From the NCBI RefSeq assembly GCF_014904755.1, contig NZ_JACZFQ010000021.1, forward strand, positions 62,001 through 126,000: 64,000 nt of DNA. Direction: 5' to 3'. The notes beneath the pieces are model-generated. The model did not search any database and was not told where the DNA came from. It worked only from the letters and a program-made list of their open reading frames with translations. Of this stretch, positions 42,567 through 54,014 are shown piece after piece. Numbering within the stretch: position 1 is the stretch's first letter; the number at the start of each line of letters is the position of its first letter. This stretch comes from Neoluteolibacter marinus. Its GTDB lineage: Bacteria; Verrucomicrobiota; Verrucomicrobiia; Verrucomicrobiales; Akkermansiaceae. The position numbers were made by a program, and so were the translations under genes.

Positions 42567-42656
42567 TGCCGGTGCCCGCGACGGAGGAATCGGGCCGGAA
42601 CATCCTGGAAACGATTCGCTTGAGCAAACGGAGTTGTCATACTAATTTTGGCGACC

Positions 42657-43760
42657 ATGGAAGGAGACGACGAATTCTCCCACGACTCCGACGAGGCGGT
42701 GCGACAACTTTATCCGGTGCTCCGGGCGATGGCCGGGAAGCGGATGGTCTTCGAGCGGGCCGGGCACACCTTGCAGCCGACCGCATTGGCCAACGAGGCG
42801 TGGCTCCGCATGCACGGCGGACGCGACCAGGTCTGGCGCAACTCCACCCACTTCTGCACCGCGGCGGCGAAAACCATGCGGCGGATCCTCATCGACCGGG
42901 CACGCCGCACCCGGCGCCAGAAGCACGCCGGCAAGCTCCGCCAGGTCCCGGTGGACTATGCCGAAAGCAAGCCCGCCGATGACGATGAACCGGATGTTGA
43001 CCCGAGCGGCTACGTCGGCGGTATCGACGCGTCGATGAGCATGCGACAGGTGATCGACGTTTCGTCCCTGGCATCCGCGATCGATGAAGGTGCCCAGACC
43101 GTCTTCCTGGATTTCGCGGTCTTCGACAACGACGTCGCGGACCAGTCGATGGTCACCCTGGAGTTCCTCGACGCATCGGACAACGACCTCGGCTACCGTT
43201 CCGTCTTCGAGTCCGGCAATTACGGCCCGGTCTGGAAGACCATCCAGCAGGCCGCCTACCCTCCCGTCGGAACCCGCAAGATCCGCCTGACCATGGCCTC
43301 GATCAAGAACCTGGCCGGCGGCACTTCCGTGCGGAACATCCACTTCGACAACGTCCGCGCCCGTCTCGTCGACTTCGATGCCGAGATGGATGACATGCCC
43401 GACGACTGGGAGCTGGCCCACGGCCTCGACCCGGACGACAGCGGCGACGCTGCGACCAGCGCCGACATCGAGGTCACCGATGGCACCGACCCGCTCGATC
43501 CGGACTCACCGGCGCCGAACCTGCAGATTGTCAATGTCATCACCACCCGGGATGGCACCGGCCAGGTTACCAAGGTCGAGGTCGTGGTCCGCGGGCTCAA
43601 TGTCAACAAGACCTACAAACTCGTCCGCGGCACCGACCTCGCGACCTTCCCGGACATCGTCGACACCTACCAGCCGGCGGCGTCGACCGACAGTTTCATC
43701 GATTTCTCCCCGCCGCCGAAAGCCAGCTCGTCGAAAGCTTTCTACCGCGTGGGAGATTAG
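42657..43760 (+). CDS. Chimera: N-terminal half of an ECF sigma factor joined to a secreted-protein C-terminus
   Basis: 367 aa from the ATG at 42657. Residues 1 to about 100 are an ECF sigma factor (Sigma70_ECF type): AVRQLYPVLRAMAGKRMVF, LQPTALANEAWLRMHGG, NSTHFCTAAAKTMRRILIDR, ARRTRRQKHAGKL. From about residue 108 the sequence becomes an acidic beta-rich protein (VFLDFAVFDNDVADQSMVTL, NIHFDNVRARLVDFDAEMDD). It continues into a thrombospondin-3-like stretch (DMPDDWELAHGLDPDDSGD) and the C-terminus common on secreted verrucomicrobial proteins (YKLVRGTDL...KAFYRVGD). Sigma region 4 is missing and there is no signal peptide, so neither half should work normally. The frame is intact. It looks like a deletion fusion of two genes, or an assembly misjoin. 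Confidence 0.75.
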   Translation: MEGDDEFSHDSDEAVRQLYPVLRAMAGKRMVFERAGHTLQPTALANEAWLRMHGGRDQVWRNSTHFCTAAAKTMRRILIDRARRTRRQKHAGKLRQVPVDYAESKPADDDEPDVDPSGYVGGIDASMSMRQVIDVSSLASAIDEGAQTVFLDFAVFDNDVADQSMVTLEFLDASDNDLGYRSVFESGNYGPVWKTIQQAAYPPVGTRKIRLTMASIKNLAGGTSVRNIHFDNVRARLVDFDAEMDDMPDDWELAHGLDPDDSGDAATSADIEVTDGTDPLDPDSPAPNLQIVNVITTRDGTGQVTKVEVVVRGLNVNKTYKLVRGTDLATFPDIVDTYQPAASTDSFIDFSPPPKASSSKAFYRVGD

Positions 43761-43822
43761 GGACGCCGGCGGGCCGTTTTGGGTTGCGACCCGCCCGACC
43801 TCCCGAACCAGGCAGCAGGTGT

Positions 43823-43858
43823 CCGGGGTCCTTTCGAGGGACTCCGGGCGCTTTTCTT
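43823..43858 (+). terminator. Rho-independent terminator
   Basis: A 10-bp stem with two wobble pairs (43823-43832 with 43838-43847), then GCGC and TTTTCTTT. It follows the chimeric gene and precedes the ABC-F gene. Confidence 0.7.
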
Positions 43859-43946
43859 TGCGCCCGTGGGCGTCCCCCGCCCCCCGGGGTCCGGCGCGAC
43901 CGCTCCTTGACCAGCGGGCCGTCCCCCGCAAGTCTCCGCCCGCCCC

Positions 43947-45935
<1,989 letters not shown>

Positions 45936-46054
45936 CCCGGCGCCCCGGTCCGGGGCTATGGAAACAGGTAGGTTCACAGGACGGCGACGCCGGGTATGGT
46001 GCGGTCTTCACGCCCGCGGCCATCGCGGGACCATCCCGACCGCTTCCCGTGCCC

Positions 46055-49000
46055 ATGCCATCCATCGCCTCCGGTTCCCTGTTCCGCCGGTTTCTCCCTG
46101 CCGCGCTTTCCTCCCTGCTCGGCCTGCTCACCGCCGACGGCGCCCTCGAGGTCGACCAGCTGCGCTGCGAGTACCTGACCGATCCCCGCGGCATCGACGA
46201 GACCAGCCCGCGCCTTTCGTGGATCGTCAAGTCGCTCGAGCGGGGCGAAAACCAGAGCGCTTGGCAGGTGCTGGTTGCGGCCACCCCGGAAGAACTGGCC
46301 GCCGGCCAGGGAACGCTCTGGGACAGCGGCAAGGTCGCCGGCGACGCCACCAGCCAGATTGTCTATGCCGGCACCGCCCTGTCCTCGCGCGACGTCTGCC
46401 ACTGGAAGGTCCGCTCCTGGAACCAGGACGACATGCCGTCGGAATGGAGTGCTCCGGCCTCCTGGAGCATGGGCCTGCTCGAGGCATCCGACTGGACGGC
46501 GAAATGGATCGACGGCCAGCGATCCGTGCCGGCGTCCAGCGGTGCGGAAGCGCCGCTGTTGATCAGCGCCAGCTACCGCGCGGTCGATGGCAGCGCCTCG
46601 GCCGATGTGCTCGGCTTGCTGACCGAGCTCGCCGCGGAGGGCAACCACGCCCTGCCCGTGACCAACGAAACCTTCGGCGGGGACCCCGCTTACAACAAGT
46701 TGAAGGAGCTGCGGGTGGAGTATCAGCTTGGCGGACAAACCCTGGTGAAGACCTTCGCCGAGGACGCCCTGGTCGTCTTCCCCGCCGACCTTCAAGCGGC
46801 TCCCGAGCCGGTCATCACCGGCGCACGCTACGAGTCGGTCGCAGGCGGCGGATTCCGCGACGTCACCGGTGTTCTCGCGGGACTCGATCAGGGCGAGCCC
46901 TACTCGGTGGTCGTCAACAACACCAACTTCGGCCCCGATCCGGCGGTCAACCAGGTGAAGCGCCTGCGGGTCGAATATGAAGTGAACGGCGTCAGCGGCG
47001 TCGCCTTCACCGCCGAACAGGCGACCTTCCATTTCCCCGCCGACTTGCCCGAACTGTTGCCAGTGACCCTGACGGCCGCCACCTACGGGGCGATCGACGG
47101 CAGCGGGGCCAACGACGTGCTCGCCAATCTCAACGCCCGGGCCACGGCGGGAGCTTTCACGATGGTCGCCAGCAATGGCAACCTCGGCGGAGACCCAACC
47201 CCGAACAAGGTCAAGCGCCTGAGGATCGAGTATGAACTCAACGGACGGGCCCTCGTGAAATACGTCGACGAGAATGCAACGCTGCGTTTCCCCGGCGACC
47301 TGAAGTCCCCGACCAACGTGCCTTACCTGCGCAAGGGATTCGCCGTTACCAAGCCGGTCGCCCGTGCCACCGTCTACGCCACCGCCCTCGGGCTTTACGA
47401 ACTCTCCCTCAACGGCCAACGGGTCGGCGACCACACCCTCGCCCCCGAGTGGACCGACTACGGCTCGCGGCTCCGCTATCAGGCCTACGACGTGACGGGA
47501 GCTCTCGCCGACGGTGAAAACGTGCTCGGCGCCCAGCTCGCCCACGGCTGGTACTCCGGCCACATCGGCAACGGCGGCTACCAGTACTGGGGCGTCAGCC
47601 CGGCACTGCTGGCCCAGCTCGAAATCACCTACCAGGACGGCACGACGCAAACCGTGGTCAGCGACGGCTCGTGGAAATCCGGGGAAAGCCCGACCCTCTA
47701 CACCGACTTCATGTTCGGCGAGGAATACGATGCCCGGCGCGAGGTTCCCGGTTGGAACGAGCCGGGCTTCGATGATTCCGGATGGGCCTCGGTGCTGCTG
47801 CGGCCCGAACCCGAGCATCGCCTCGTCGGCCAGGTGATGGAGCCATCCCGCGAGGTGATGCAACTCACGCCGGTGTCCCTCACCGAACCCGCCCCGGGCA
47901 AGTGGACCTACGATCTCGGCCAGAACATGGTCGGCGTCCTGCGGATCAAGGTCACGGCCGCAGCGGGCACCCGCGTCACCCTCCGCCACGGCGAGCGTCT
48001 CAACACCGACGGCACCCTCTACACCGCCAACCTCCGCGGCGCGCCATCGATCGACACCTACATCTGCAAGGGCGGCGGGGAAGAAACCTGGCAGCCGAAG
48101 TTCACGTTCCACGGCTTCCAGTATTTCGAAATCACCGGCCTCGCGGCAGCCCCGCCTGTCGGTGACGTCAGCGGGATCGTGATCGCTTCCGACACCCCGC
48201 GCACCGGAGAACTCACCACCTCCGACGGCGTCATCAACCGCCTGCAGTCGAACATCGAGTGGGGCCAGCGCGGCAACTACCTCAGCGTCCCCACCGATTG
48301 CCCGCAGCGCGACGAGCGCCTCGGCTGGATGGGCGACGCGCAGGTCTTCGTCCGCACCGCCACCTACAACGCCGACGTCGCCGCCTTTTTCACCAAGTGG
48401 ATGACCGACGTCCGGGACAGCCAACTCGCCAGCGGTGCTTTCGCCGACGTTGCGCCCTTCGCCGGCCCCTCGACCGGCACCCCGGCCTGGGGCGATGCCG
48501 GGGTGATCTGCCCGTGGACGATCTACCAGGCCTATGGTGACACGCGGATCCTCGAAGAGTGCTACGACTCGATGGTCGCTTGGGTCGAATGGTGCCGGTC
48601 GAACACCACCAACTCGATCCGCGACCGCGCCCGCGGCAGCGACTACGGCGACTGGCTTTCCATCAATGCCGACACCGACAAGGAGCTGCTCGGCACCGCC
48701 TACTACGCCTACTCGACCAAGCTGCTGGCCAACACGGCGGAGATCCTGGGAAAAACCGCCGACGCCGCGACCTACGGCAACCTCTTCGAAACGATCCGTT
48801 CGGCCTTCGCCGCGAAGTATGTGAATCCCACCACCGGGGCCATGACCGGCGGCACCCAGTGCGCCTACCTGCTCGGCCTGAAGTTCGATCTGATACCCGC
48901 CAATCTCCGCGAGGCGGCCGTCCAGCATCTGGTCGATGACATCGTCGCGAGGGGCAACCACCTGTCCACCGGCTTCGTCGGCGTCGGCTACCTGTTGCCC

Positions 49001-50059
49001 GTCCTCACCGAAGCCGGCAGGACCGACGTGGCCTATCAGTTGCTCCATCAGGACACCTTCCCGTCGTGGCTCTTCTCGATCAAACACGGTGCCACCACGA
49101 TCTGGGAGCGATGGGACGGCTGGACGCCGGAAGCCGGTTTCCAGTCGACCATCATGAACTCCTTCAACCACTACTCCCTCGGTTCCTGCGGCGAGTGGTT
49201 GTATTCGACGGTCGCCGGCATCGACCTCGATCCCGAGGGCCCCGGCTACAAGAAGATCATCATCCGCCCGCGCCCCGGCGGCAATCTCGACAGCGCCCGC
49301 GGCAGCTTGAAGTCGATCCACGGGCTCATCACGTCCTCGTGGCGCACCCACGACGGTGGATTCTCCCTCGAGACCACCATCCCCGCCAACACCTCGGCGA
49401 CCGTTTACGTGCCCGCCACCGCGGAGTCCGAGGTGATGGAGTCCGGCCAAGCCGCATCCACGGCGGACTCCGTGACCTTCCTCCGCATGGAAGACGGCGC
49501 GGCGGTTTTCCACGTTGAATCCGGACGCTACCACTTCACCACCGGCACCACCCCGGCCCCCGGCGACGACACCGTGATGCGCGATCCGCTGGCGCCGGTG
49601 AAGATCCGCATCGCCACCCTCCTCGGCAATGACGGCGACGGCCCCTTCGAACTGTTTTCCGTCGGGCCGCTCAGCGTCCAGGGTGGCAGTGTCGAAATCA
49701 TCGACGGCTGGGTCCACTACACCCCCGCCCCCGGGGTCACCGGCCCCGATACCTTCAGCTACGTGATCCGGGACGAGCAGGGAGGTGTGAGCACGCGGAC
49801 CGTCGAGATCGGGATCATCCCCGAGGATGCCGCCGTCCAGTACACCCTGACCTTCGAGCGGTCGCCCGACGGATCCTGCCGTGTCGTCTTCGCCGGGATC
49901 CCGGGCCGCATCTATCAGGTGCAATCGAGCGATCAACTCGAGGGCGGCGCCGGCTGGGTGAACCGCGCCGGCATCCAGGCCGACGAAGACGGGATGTTCG
50001 AATTCATCGACACCCCGCCCTTGCCGGCCGCCCGCTTCTACCGGGCGACCTTCCCCTGA
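46055..50059 (+). CDS. GH78 alpha-L-rhamnosidase with three inserted tandem repeats
   Basis: 1334 aa, secreted (RRFLPAALSSLLGLLTADGA signal). N-terminal fibronectin-like region (LRCEYLTDPRGIDETSPRLS, the usual GH78 opening). Residues about 170-418 are three repeats of roughly 80 aa ending in FGGDPAYNKLKELRVEY, FGPDPAVNQVKRLRVEY and LGGDPTPNKVKRLRIEY, resembling DUF3395. The GH78 N domain resumes at RKGFAVTKPVARATVYATAL. The catalytic (alpha/alpha)6 barrel has DCPQRDERLGWMGDAQVF (family general-acid Glu) and WERWDGWTPE (base). The C-terminus has an Ig-like domain (GVTGPDTFSYVIRDEQGGVS) and a short beta domain (YQVQSSDQLEGG...FYRATF). It cleaves terminal L-rhamnose from pectin or glycosides. 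GTG at 46049 is an alternative start. Confidence 0.88.
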   Translation: MPSIASGSLFRRFLPAALSSLLGLLTADGALEVDQLRCEYLTDPRGIDETSPRLSWIVKSLERGENQSAWQVLVAATPEELAAGQGTLWDSGKVAGDATSQIVYAGTALSSRDVCHWKVRSWNQDDMPSEWSAPASWSMGLLEASDWTAKWIDGQRSVPASSGAEAPLLISASYRAVDGSASADVLGLLTELAAEGNHALPVTNETFGGDPAYNKLKELRVEYQLGGQTLVKTFAEDALVVFPADLQAAPEPVITGARYESVAGGGFRDVTGVLAGLDQGEPYSVVVNNTNFGPDPAVNQVKRLRVEYEVNGVSGVAFTAEQATFHFPADLPELLPVTLTAATYGAIDGSGANDVLANLNARATAGAFTMVASNGNLGGDPTPNKVKRLRIEYELNGRALVKYVDENATLRFPGDLKSPTNVPYLRKGFAVTKPVARATVYATALGLYELSLNGQRVGDHTLAPEWTDYGSRLRYQAYDVTGALADGENVLGAQLAHGWYSGHIGNGGYQYWGVSPALLAQLEITYQDGTTQTVVSDGSWKSGESPTLYTDFMFGEEYDARREVPGWNEPGFDDSGWASVLLRPEPEHRLVGQVMEPSREVMQLTPVSLTEPAPGKWTYDLGQNMVGVLRIKVTAAAGTRVTLRHGERLNTDGTLYTANLRGAPSIDTYICKGGGEETWQPKFTFHGFQYFEITGLAAAPPVGDVSGIVIASDTPRTGELTTSDGVINRLQSNIEWGQRGNYLSVPTDCPQRDERLGWMGDAQVFVRTATYNADVAAFFTKWMTDVRDSQLASGAFADVAPFAGPSTGTPAWGDAGVICPWTIYQAYGDTRILEECYDSMVAWVEWCRSNTTNSIRDRARGSDYGDWLSINADTDKELLGTAYYAYSTKLLANTAEILGKTADAATYGNLFETIRSAFAAKYVNPTTGAMTGGTQCAYLLGLKFDLIPANLREAAVQHLVDDIVARGNHLSTGFVGVGYLLPVLTEAGRTDVAYQLLHQDTFPSWLFSIKHGATTIWERWDGWTPEAGFQSTIMNSFNHYSLGSCGEWLYSTVAGIDLDPEGPGYKKIIIRPRPGGNLDSARGSLKSIHGLITSSWRTHDGGFSLETTIPANTSATVYVPATAESEVMESGQAASTADSVTFLRMEDGAAVFHVESGRYHFTTGTTPAPGDDTVMRDPLAPVKIRIATLLGNDGDGPFELFSVGPLSVQGGSVEIIDGWVHYTPAPGVTGPDTFSYVIRDEQGGVSTRTVEIGIIPEDAAVQYTLTFERSPDGSCRVVFAGIPGRIYQVQSSDQLEGGAGWVNRAGIQADEDGMFEFIDTPPLPAARFYRATFP

Positions 50060-50067
50060 GTCTCCGC

Positions 50068-52353
50068 TCAATCGGTGCCGCCAGCCGGCCCGGTCTTGTT
50101 CAGGTCCAACCGCCGCACCGGCACCTTTGCGAGGATCATCCGCTCGCCCCAGATGCGATCGACCGAAGCCACCGGCGCGATCGCATCGGGCTGAGGCTCC
50201 AACACCAGCGTCACCTCGCTCACCCCGGGATCCAAGCGATCGAGGTCGACGCGCATCTCGGTTCCACTCGTCGTGACCCGCCGCCCGACCGGGTCCGGAG
50301 CAATCCAGAAGGTGCCGCACGGAAACTCCTGCTTTCCCGCTTTCATCGTCACCTCGAAGCTCACCGGGACCTTCAAGTCGCCCGGCTCGAACGGGATCAC
50401 CAGCGAAACGCCATTGCCATCCGGCTGCACCACGACGTCGCCGACGCTGAGACCGCCCTCGAGGGCGGGGTTCAAGCCCGGCTCACGGGTCATCGCCACA
50501 ACCTGCTGGTCCGGACCGAAAACGAGGAACTCGCGGCTCACCTTCTCGACCCAGCTCTCCTGCGCACGCGGCCAGTCGGCGGGCGCCGCGTTCCTCGGCA
50601 AGCCTTTCACATCGGTCTCCTTCACCAGCGACCGGCGCGCCGACACTTCCATGACGTGCGTCCCGGTGCCGAGTGCCGGCAGCCGCACATTCAACACGAA
50701 GCTCGCGCTGTCCCATTCCGCCGGTTTGCTGGCTTCCACCGCAATCCCGTCGACGGTCACCTCCAGCAACTCGTTCATCATAACCAGCCCGAGCAAGGAC
50801 TCCGCCCAAGGGTAACCCCACTTTCCGGACACGGTCAGGCTCCTTCCCTTCTCCCGCACCCGGGGCAATTCATTGAGCACGACCTTGCCCTCCACCACCT
50901 TCACCAGCCCGGCAGCCGACTCGTCCGCCACCAACCCTTCCTGCTGGAGTTTCTCCAGCAGGCCCTGCATCCAGGTCAACGGCTGCTCCCGCCCGTCCGG
51001 ATCCTGCTCCCGGAGCCGGCTCGCCAGGCCATCGAAGATCTGCCCGGCCTCCGCGGTCGTGATGCGACGGCGCTCAAGTTCCTGCCAGGCCCACGGTTCC
51101 TCCGGCGCCGCCAGACCCGCGGAGATCACGCGCGCCGTGTTGGCCGACCTCAGCGCGGGCGGCGACAACGCCAGCTCCCCCGGCGCGCCCCACCGAGCCT
51201 TCGCCAGCCCCTTGCCCGCACCCGACATCACAAAGAACAAGGCCGCGACCCCGGCGACCGTCGCCAGTCCGCGGGCAAGGCTCGTCCGGAACGAAAACAC
51301 GGCGACGACCAGCGACAGGATCGCCAGCGGCAAGATCAGGGCAACCGCGATGGCCGGGACCGGAGGAAGGAACCCCACGATGCCGAGCAGTATCAGGAAC
51401 AAGATCCCGGCGCCCCGCCGCCACGAAGTCCCGCGAGCCCGTCCGGGCTTCCCGTCGATGACCGTCTCGACCATCGTCCGGAACTCCCCGATCGTCTGGT
51501 AGCGGCGTTCCGGTTCCTTCTCCAAGGCCCGCATCACCATTTCGTCGATCCTCACATCCAGTTGCACCTTCCGCGACGGCGCGACCAGTTCCTTTGACGG
51601 CCGTTCCCCGGTGAGCATCTCGTACAGGACCACGCCCAAGGCGTAGATATCCACGCGCTCATCCGTCTCACCCGCCACCTGCTCGGGGGCCATGTACGGC
51701 GGGGTGCCGGACCGGTCGCCACTCGCCCCGGCCAGCGCGGCGATCCCGAAGTCCGCGATCTTCACCTGCCCGCTGCGATCCAACAAAAGGTTCTCCGGCT
51801 TGATGTCGCGATGAACCACCTGCTTGGCGTGGGCATACTGCAGTGCCTCGCAGATCGGCGGCACGATCGCCAGCGCTTGTGCCGGTGCAATCTTTCCCTC
51901 CCGCAAAAGGTCCCGGAGGTTCACCCCGTCGACATACTCCATCACGAGGTAGTAGAGCCCGCCGGTTTCGCCGAAATCGTGCACCGTGACGATGTTGGGG
52001 TGGCTCATCCGGGCGAGGGTCTTGGCCTCGCGCTCGAAGCGCTCCGCGAAGCCGGGTTCGCCCTGCCACTCTCCGGCCAGCACCTTGATCGCCACCAGCC
52101 GGTCGAGGGCTTTCTGGCGCGCCTTGTAGACCACACCCATGCCGCCGCGCCCGAGACACTCCAGCACCTCGAACTGCGGAAAGCGCTCGGCGAGGTCCTC
52201 CGGCGCGGGGACCGCTTGCAAGGGCGGATCATCCCCGCCCGTCCGCGAGGCGAACGCCTGCGCCATCAGGCAGGTGGGACAAAAGCGTTGCTTGCCCTGC
52301 TCCGGCAGCGTGCGTCCGCACTGCGGACATTCCGATGATTGGTTGCTTTTCAT
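50068..52353 (-). CDS. Membrane Ser/Thr protein kinase with N-terminal zinc ribbon
   Basis: 761 aa. Zinc ribbon first (CPQC at 9-12, CPTC at 25-28). The Hanks-type kinase domain (about 60-320) has GRGGMGVVYKA, VAIKVLAGEW, VVHRDIKPENLLLD, KIADFGIAAL and GTPPYMAPEQVAGETDERVD. Two or three hydrophobic spans follow (about 325-395), then an extracytoplasmic region (about 400-761) with repeated beta segments and LQQEGLVADESAAG. It lies 33 bases downstream of the ECF sigma gene on the same strand, a usual pairing in Planctomycetes and Verrucomicrobia, where the kinase is thought to control the sigma factor. Confidence 0.9.
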   Translation of the reverse strand: MKSNQSSECPQCGRTLPEQGKQRFCPTCLMAQAFASRTGGDDPPLQAVPAPEDLAERFPQFEVLECLGRGGMGVVYKARQKALDRLVAIKVLAGEWQGEPGFAERFEREAKTLARMSHPNIVTVHDFGETGGLYYLVMEYVDGVNLRDLLREGKIAPAQALAIVPPICEALQYAHAKQVVHRDIKPENLLLDRSGQVKIADFGIAALAGASGDRSGTPPYMAPEQVAGETDERVDIYALGVVLYEMLTGERPSKELVAPSRKVQLDVRIDEMVMRALEKEPERRYQTIGEFRTMVETVIDGKPGRARGTSWRRGAGILFLILLGIVGFLPPVPAIAVALILPLAILSLVVAVFSFRTSLARGLATVAGVAALFFVMSGAGKGLAKARWGAPGELALSPPALRSANTARVISAGLAAPEEPWAWQELERRRITTAEAGQIFDGLASRLREQDPDGREQPLTWMQGLLEKLQQEGLVADESAAGLVKVVEGKVVLNELPRVREKGRSLTVSGKWGYPWAESLLGLVMMNELLEVTVDGIAVEASKPAEWDSASFVLNVRLPALGTGTHVMEVSARRSLVKETDVKGLPRNAAPADWPRAQESWVEKVSREFLVFGPDQQVVAMTREPGLNPALEGGLSVGDVVVQPDGNGVSLVIPFEPGDLKVPVSFEVTMKAGKQEFPCGTFWIAPDPVGRRVTTSGTEMRVDLDRLDPGVSEVTLVLEPQPDAIAPVASVDRIWGERMILAKVPVRRLDLNKTGPAGGTD

Positions 52354-52386
52354 TGCATCGCGCCCTTACCCGGAGCCCGGCGGGCA

Positions 52387-53121
52387 TTACGAAAAATCTT
52401 CGGCCAAGGCGGAAAACAGCACCCGCATCTCTTCGTCCACCATCTCGCGGTTCTCCAGCGTCCGCGCAATCTCGTCGCGGACCCGCTGCCGGTAGCGCTT
52501 CCTCAGCCGGTGCACGGCCACCCGTGCCGCGTTCTCCGTCATCCCGAAACGCGCGCACATTTCGGCATACGGCAGCTGCTCGCCGCTCATCGCCAGATAC
52601 GGTTCCCACGCCCCGAAGTCCTCTTCGTCCTCCGCCATGTCACGCAGCACCTTGGCGAGCAAGGCCTGCGCCCACTCCCGGTCGAAGGCCCGGTCCGGAC
52701 TGCGGCCGTCCTCCACCTCGAGCCCGAGGCCGCTCTCGGCGTCTTTCCAATCGATCGACAGGCGGTCGGCGAATCCACCCCGCTTCTGCCGGTGCTCCCG
52801 CCGCCATTCGTTGGCCATGTAGTTCGCCATCGCTCCCAGCATGAATGCCCGGAAGCGCCCGCGGTCCTGATCGACCAGCCGCAGCCCGTTGCCGGCGAGC
52901 AGGTGGGCAAAGAAGCCCTGCACCAGATCCTCCGCATCCTCCGGCTTGTGGCCGCGCCGCCGCGCATATCGGTACAACGGTTGCCAGTAGGTCGAGAAGA
53001 TCGACTCCAGCGCGGTGGCACTGACGGTGTCGTCGCCGCCCCGGACGGCCTGGCCGACCAGGGTCCAGCGGGTGGTCGCGAAAAACGTCGGGTTCGGATC
53101 GGAAGGGTCCATCGGATTCAT
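52387..53121 (-). CDS. ECF RNA polymerase sigma factor (kinase-associated type)
   Basis: 244 aa. Opens FFATTRWTLVGQAVRGGD, typical of kinase-linked sigma factors. Region 2 includes YWQPLYRYARRRGHKPEDAE, DLVQGFFAHLLAG and FRAFMLGAMANYMANEWRR. Region 4 includes YAEMCARFGMTENAARVAVH and RLRKRYRQRVRDEIARTL. Unlike the truncated sigma at 42657 this one has both DNA-binding regions. ATG at 53121 or 53112 may start it. No anti-sigma gene is seen; the downstream kinase is the likely partner. Confidence 0.88.
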   Translation of the reverse strand: MNPMDPSDPNPTFFATTRWTLVGQAVRGGDDTVSATALESIFSTYWQPLYRYARRRGHKPEDAEDLVQGFFAHLLAGNGLRLVDQDRGRFRAFMLGAMANYMANEWRREHRQKRGGFADRLSIDWKDAESGLGLEVEDGRSPDRAFDREWAQALLAKVLRDMAEDEEDFGAWEPYLAMSGEQLPYAEMCARFGMTENAARVAVHRLRKRYRQRVRDEIARTLENREMVDEEMRVLFSALAEDFS

Positions 53122-53148
53122 CCACCTTACCAGAATCGCCGCCCCGCA

Positions 53149-53697
53149 TTACAAAGCAATTGCGTCCGTCCGCTGACCGGCCGCCGGCGGCTCCCGCAGC
53201 CAGCACTCCATGATGAAATTCGTCAATTCCACCCCGCGGATGTTGACGAGGTTCTCGCGCAGCACCGTGAAACCGTGGCGCTTGAAGAAGGGCAGCGCGG
53301 TGATGGAAACCTCCGCATGGAGCCGATCGACGCCGAGCCCACCGGCCTCCGCCTTGACCGCTTCCATCAGCGCCGACATCACCCCTTTTCCGGCATAAAC
53401 CGGATCGACGAAGGTACAGTCGATGTGGCCGTCGGGATCCAGTTCCATGAACCCCGCGACGCGTCCCTCCACCTCATTCACGAGCGGCCGCTTGCGCTCG
53501 CAACGCTCCCGCCATCCATCGGGATTGGTGCCCCGACCCGACCACGCCTCGCATTGCTCCCGCGTGTAGTCGGCGCACGCCAGTTCGTGGATCGCCGAAC
53601 GGTAGATCCGCGCGATCGCCGCCTCATCCCCCGGCTGATAACGCCGGATCGTTCCGGCGAAGGGGCTTCCCGCCCGGTCCGGGGTCATGAACTCCAT
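53149..53697 (-). CDS. GNAT acetyltransferase
   Basis: 182 aa. Acetyl-CoA-binding loop in FVDPVYAGKGVMSALMEAV; also IRRYQPGDEAAIARIYRSAI and LPFFKRHGFTVLRENLVNIR. Resembles the YafP/PhnO-like group rather than the RimJ-like trio at 5.9-7.6 kb. It is 27 bases upstream of the sigma gene on the same strand. Substrate unknown. Confidence 0.85.
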   Translation of the reverse strand: MEFMTPDRAGSPFAGTIRRYQPGDEAAIARIYRSAIHELACADYTREQCEAWSGRGTNPDGWRERCERKRPLVNEVEGRVAGFMELDPDGHIDCTFVDPVYAGKGVMSALMEAVKAEAGGLGVDRLHAEVSITALPFFKRHGFTVLRENLVNIRGVELTNFIMECWLREPPAAGQRTDAIAL

Positions 53698-53747
53698 GAG
53701 ACCAGACTAACAGATCCATGCCGGCCGCGCCGCCCGAATCTCCGCCA

Positions 53748-54014
53748 TCATTCCACCGGCACCGTCGGATTGGCCGCGTGGTCCGATTCCTCGCGCGGCC
53801 GGGCCTCGGTGACCTTGAGCTTGCGGCCGTGGAGAAGGTGCCCGTCCAGCGCCTCGATCGCCGCCTGCATGGCTTCGGCGCCGTCCATGGTCACACTGGC
53901 GCAGCGGCTGTCCGCGGGCATGTGCAAGGCGGTCACCTTGCCGTGCCGCGAAAAAAGTTCCTCCAGCTCCTGACGTCGTGCCTGGACCGACAAATTGCAG
54001 ACGTAGATCTTCAT
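53748..54014 (-). CDS. RRM-domain RNA-binding protein
   Basis: 88 aa, one RNA recognition motif. RNP2 is IYVCNLS at the N-terminus; the RNP1 position reads CASVTM, which lacks the usual aromatic residues. ELEELFSRHGKVTALHM and AIEALDGHLLHGRKLKVTEA complete the fold. A short charged tail (RPREESDHAAN) follows. Bacterial single-RRM proteins are often cold- or stress-related. ATG at 54014 begins directly with strand 1. Confidence 0.85.
   Translation of the reverse strand: MKIYVCNLSVQARRQELEELFSRHGKVTALHMPADSRCASVTMDGAEAMQAAIEALDGHLLHGRKLKVTEARPREESDHAANPTVPVE

Noticed and set aside
45974-50320. 1448-codon open frame on the minus strand, antisense to the GH78 gene
   Set aside because: Its translation is rich in Gly, Val, Asp and Arg with no recognisable domain or signal, while the plus-strand frame is a full GH78. 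At this GC content long antisense frames are expected.
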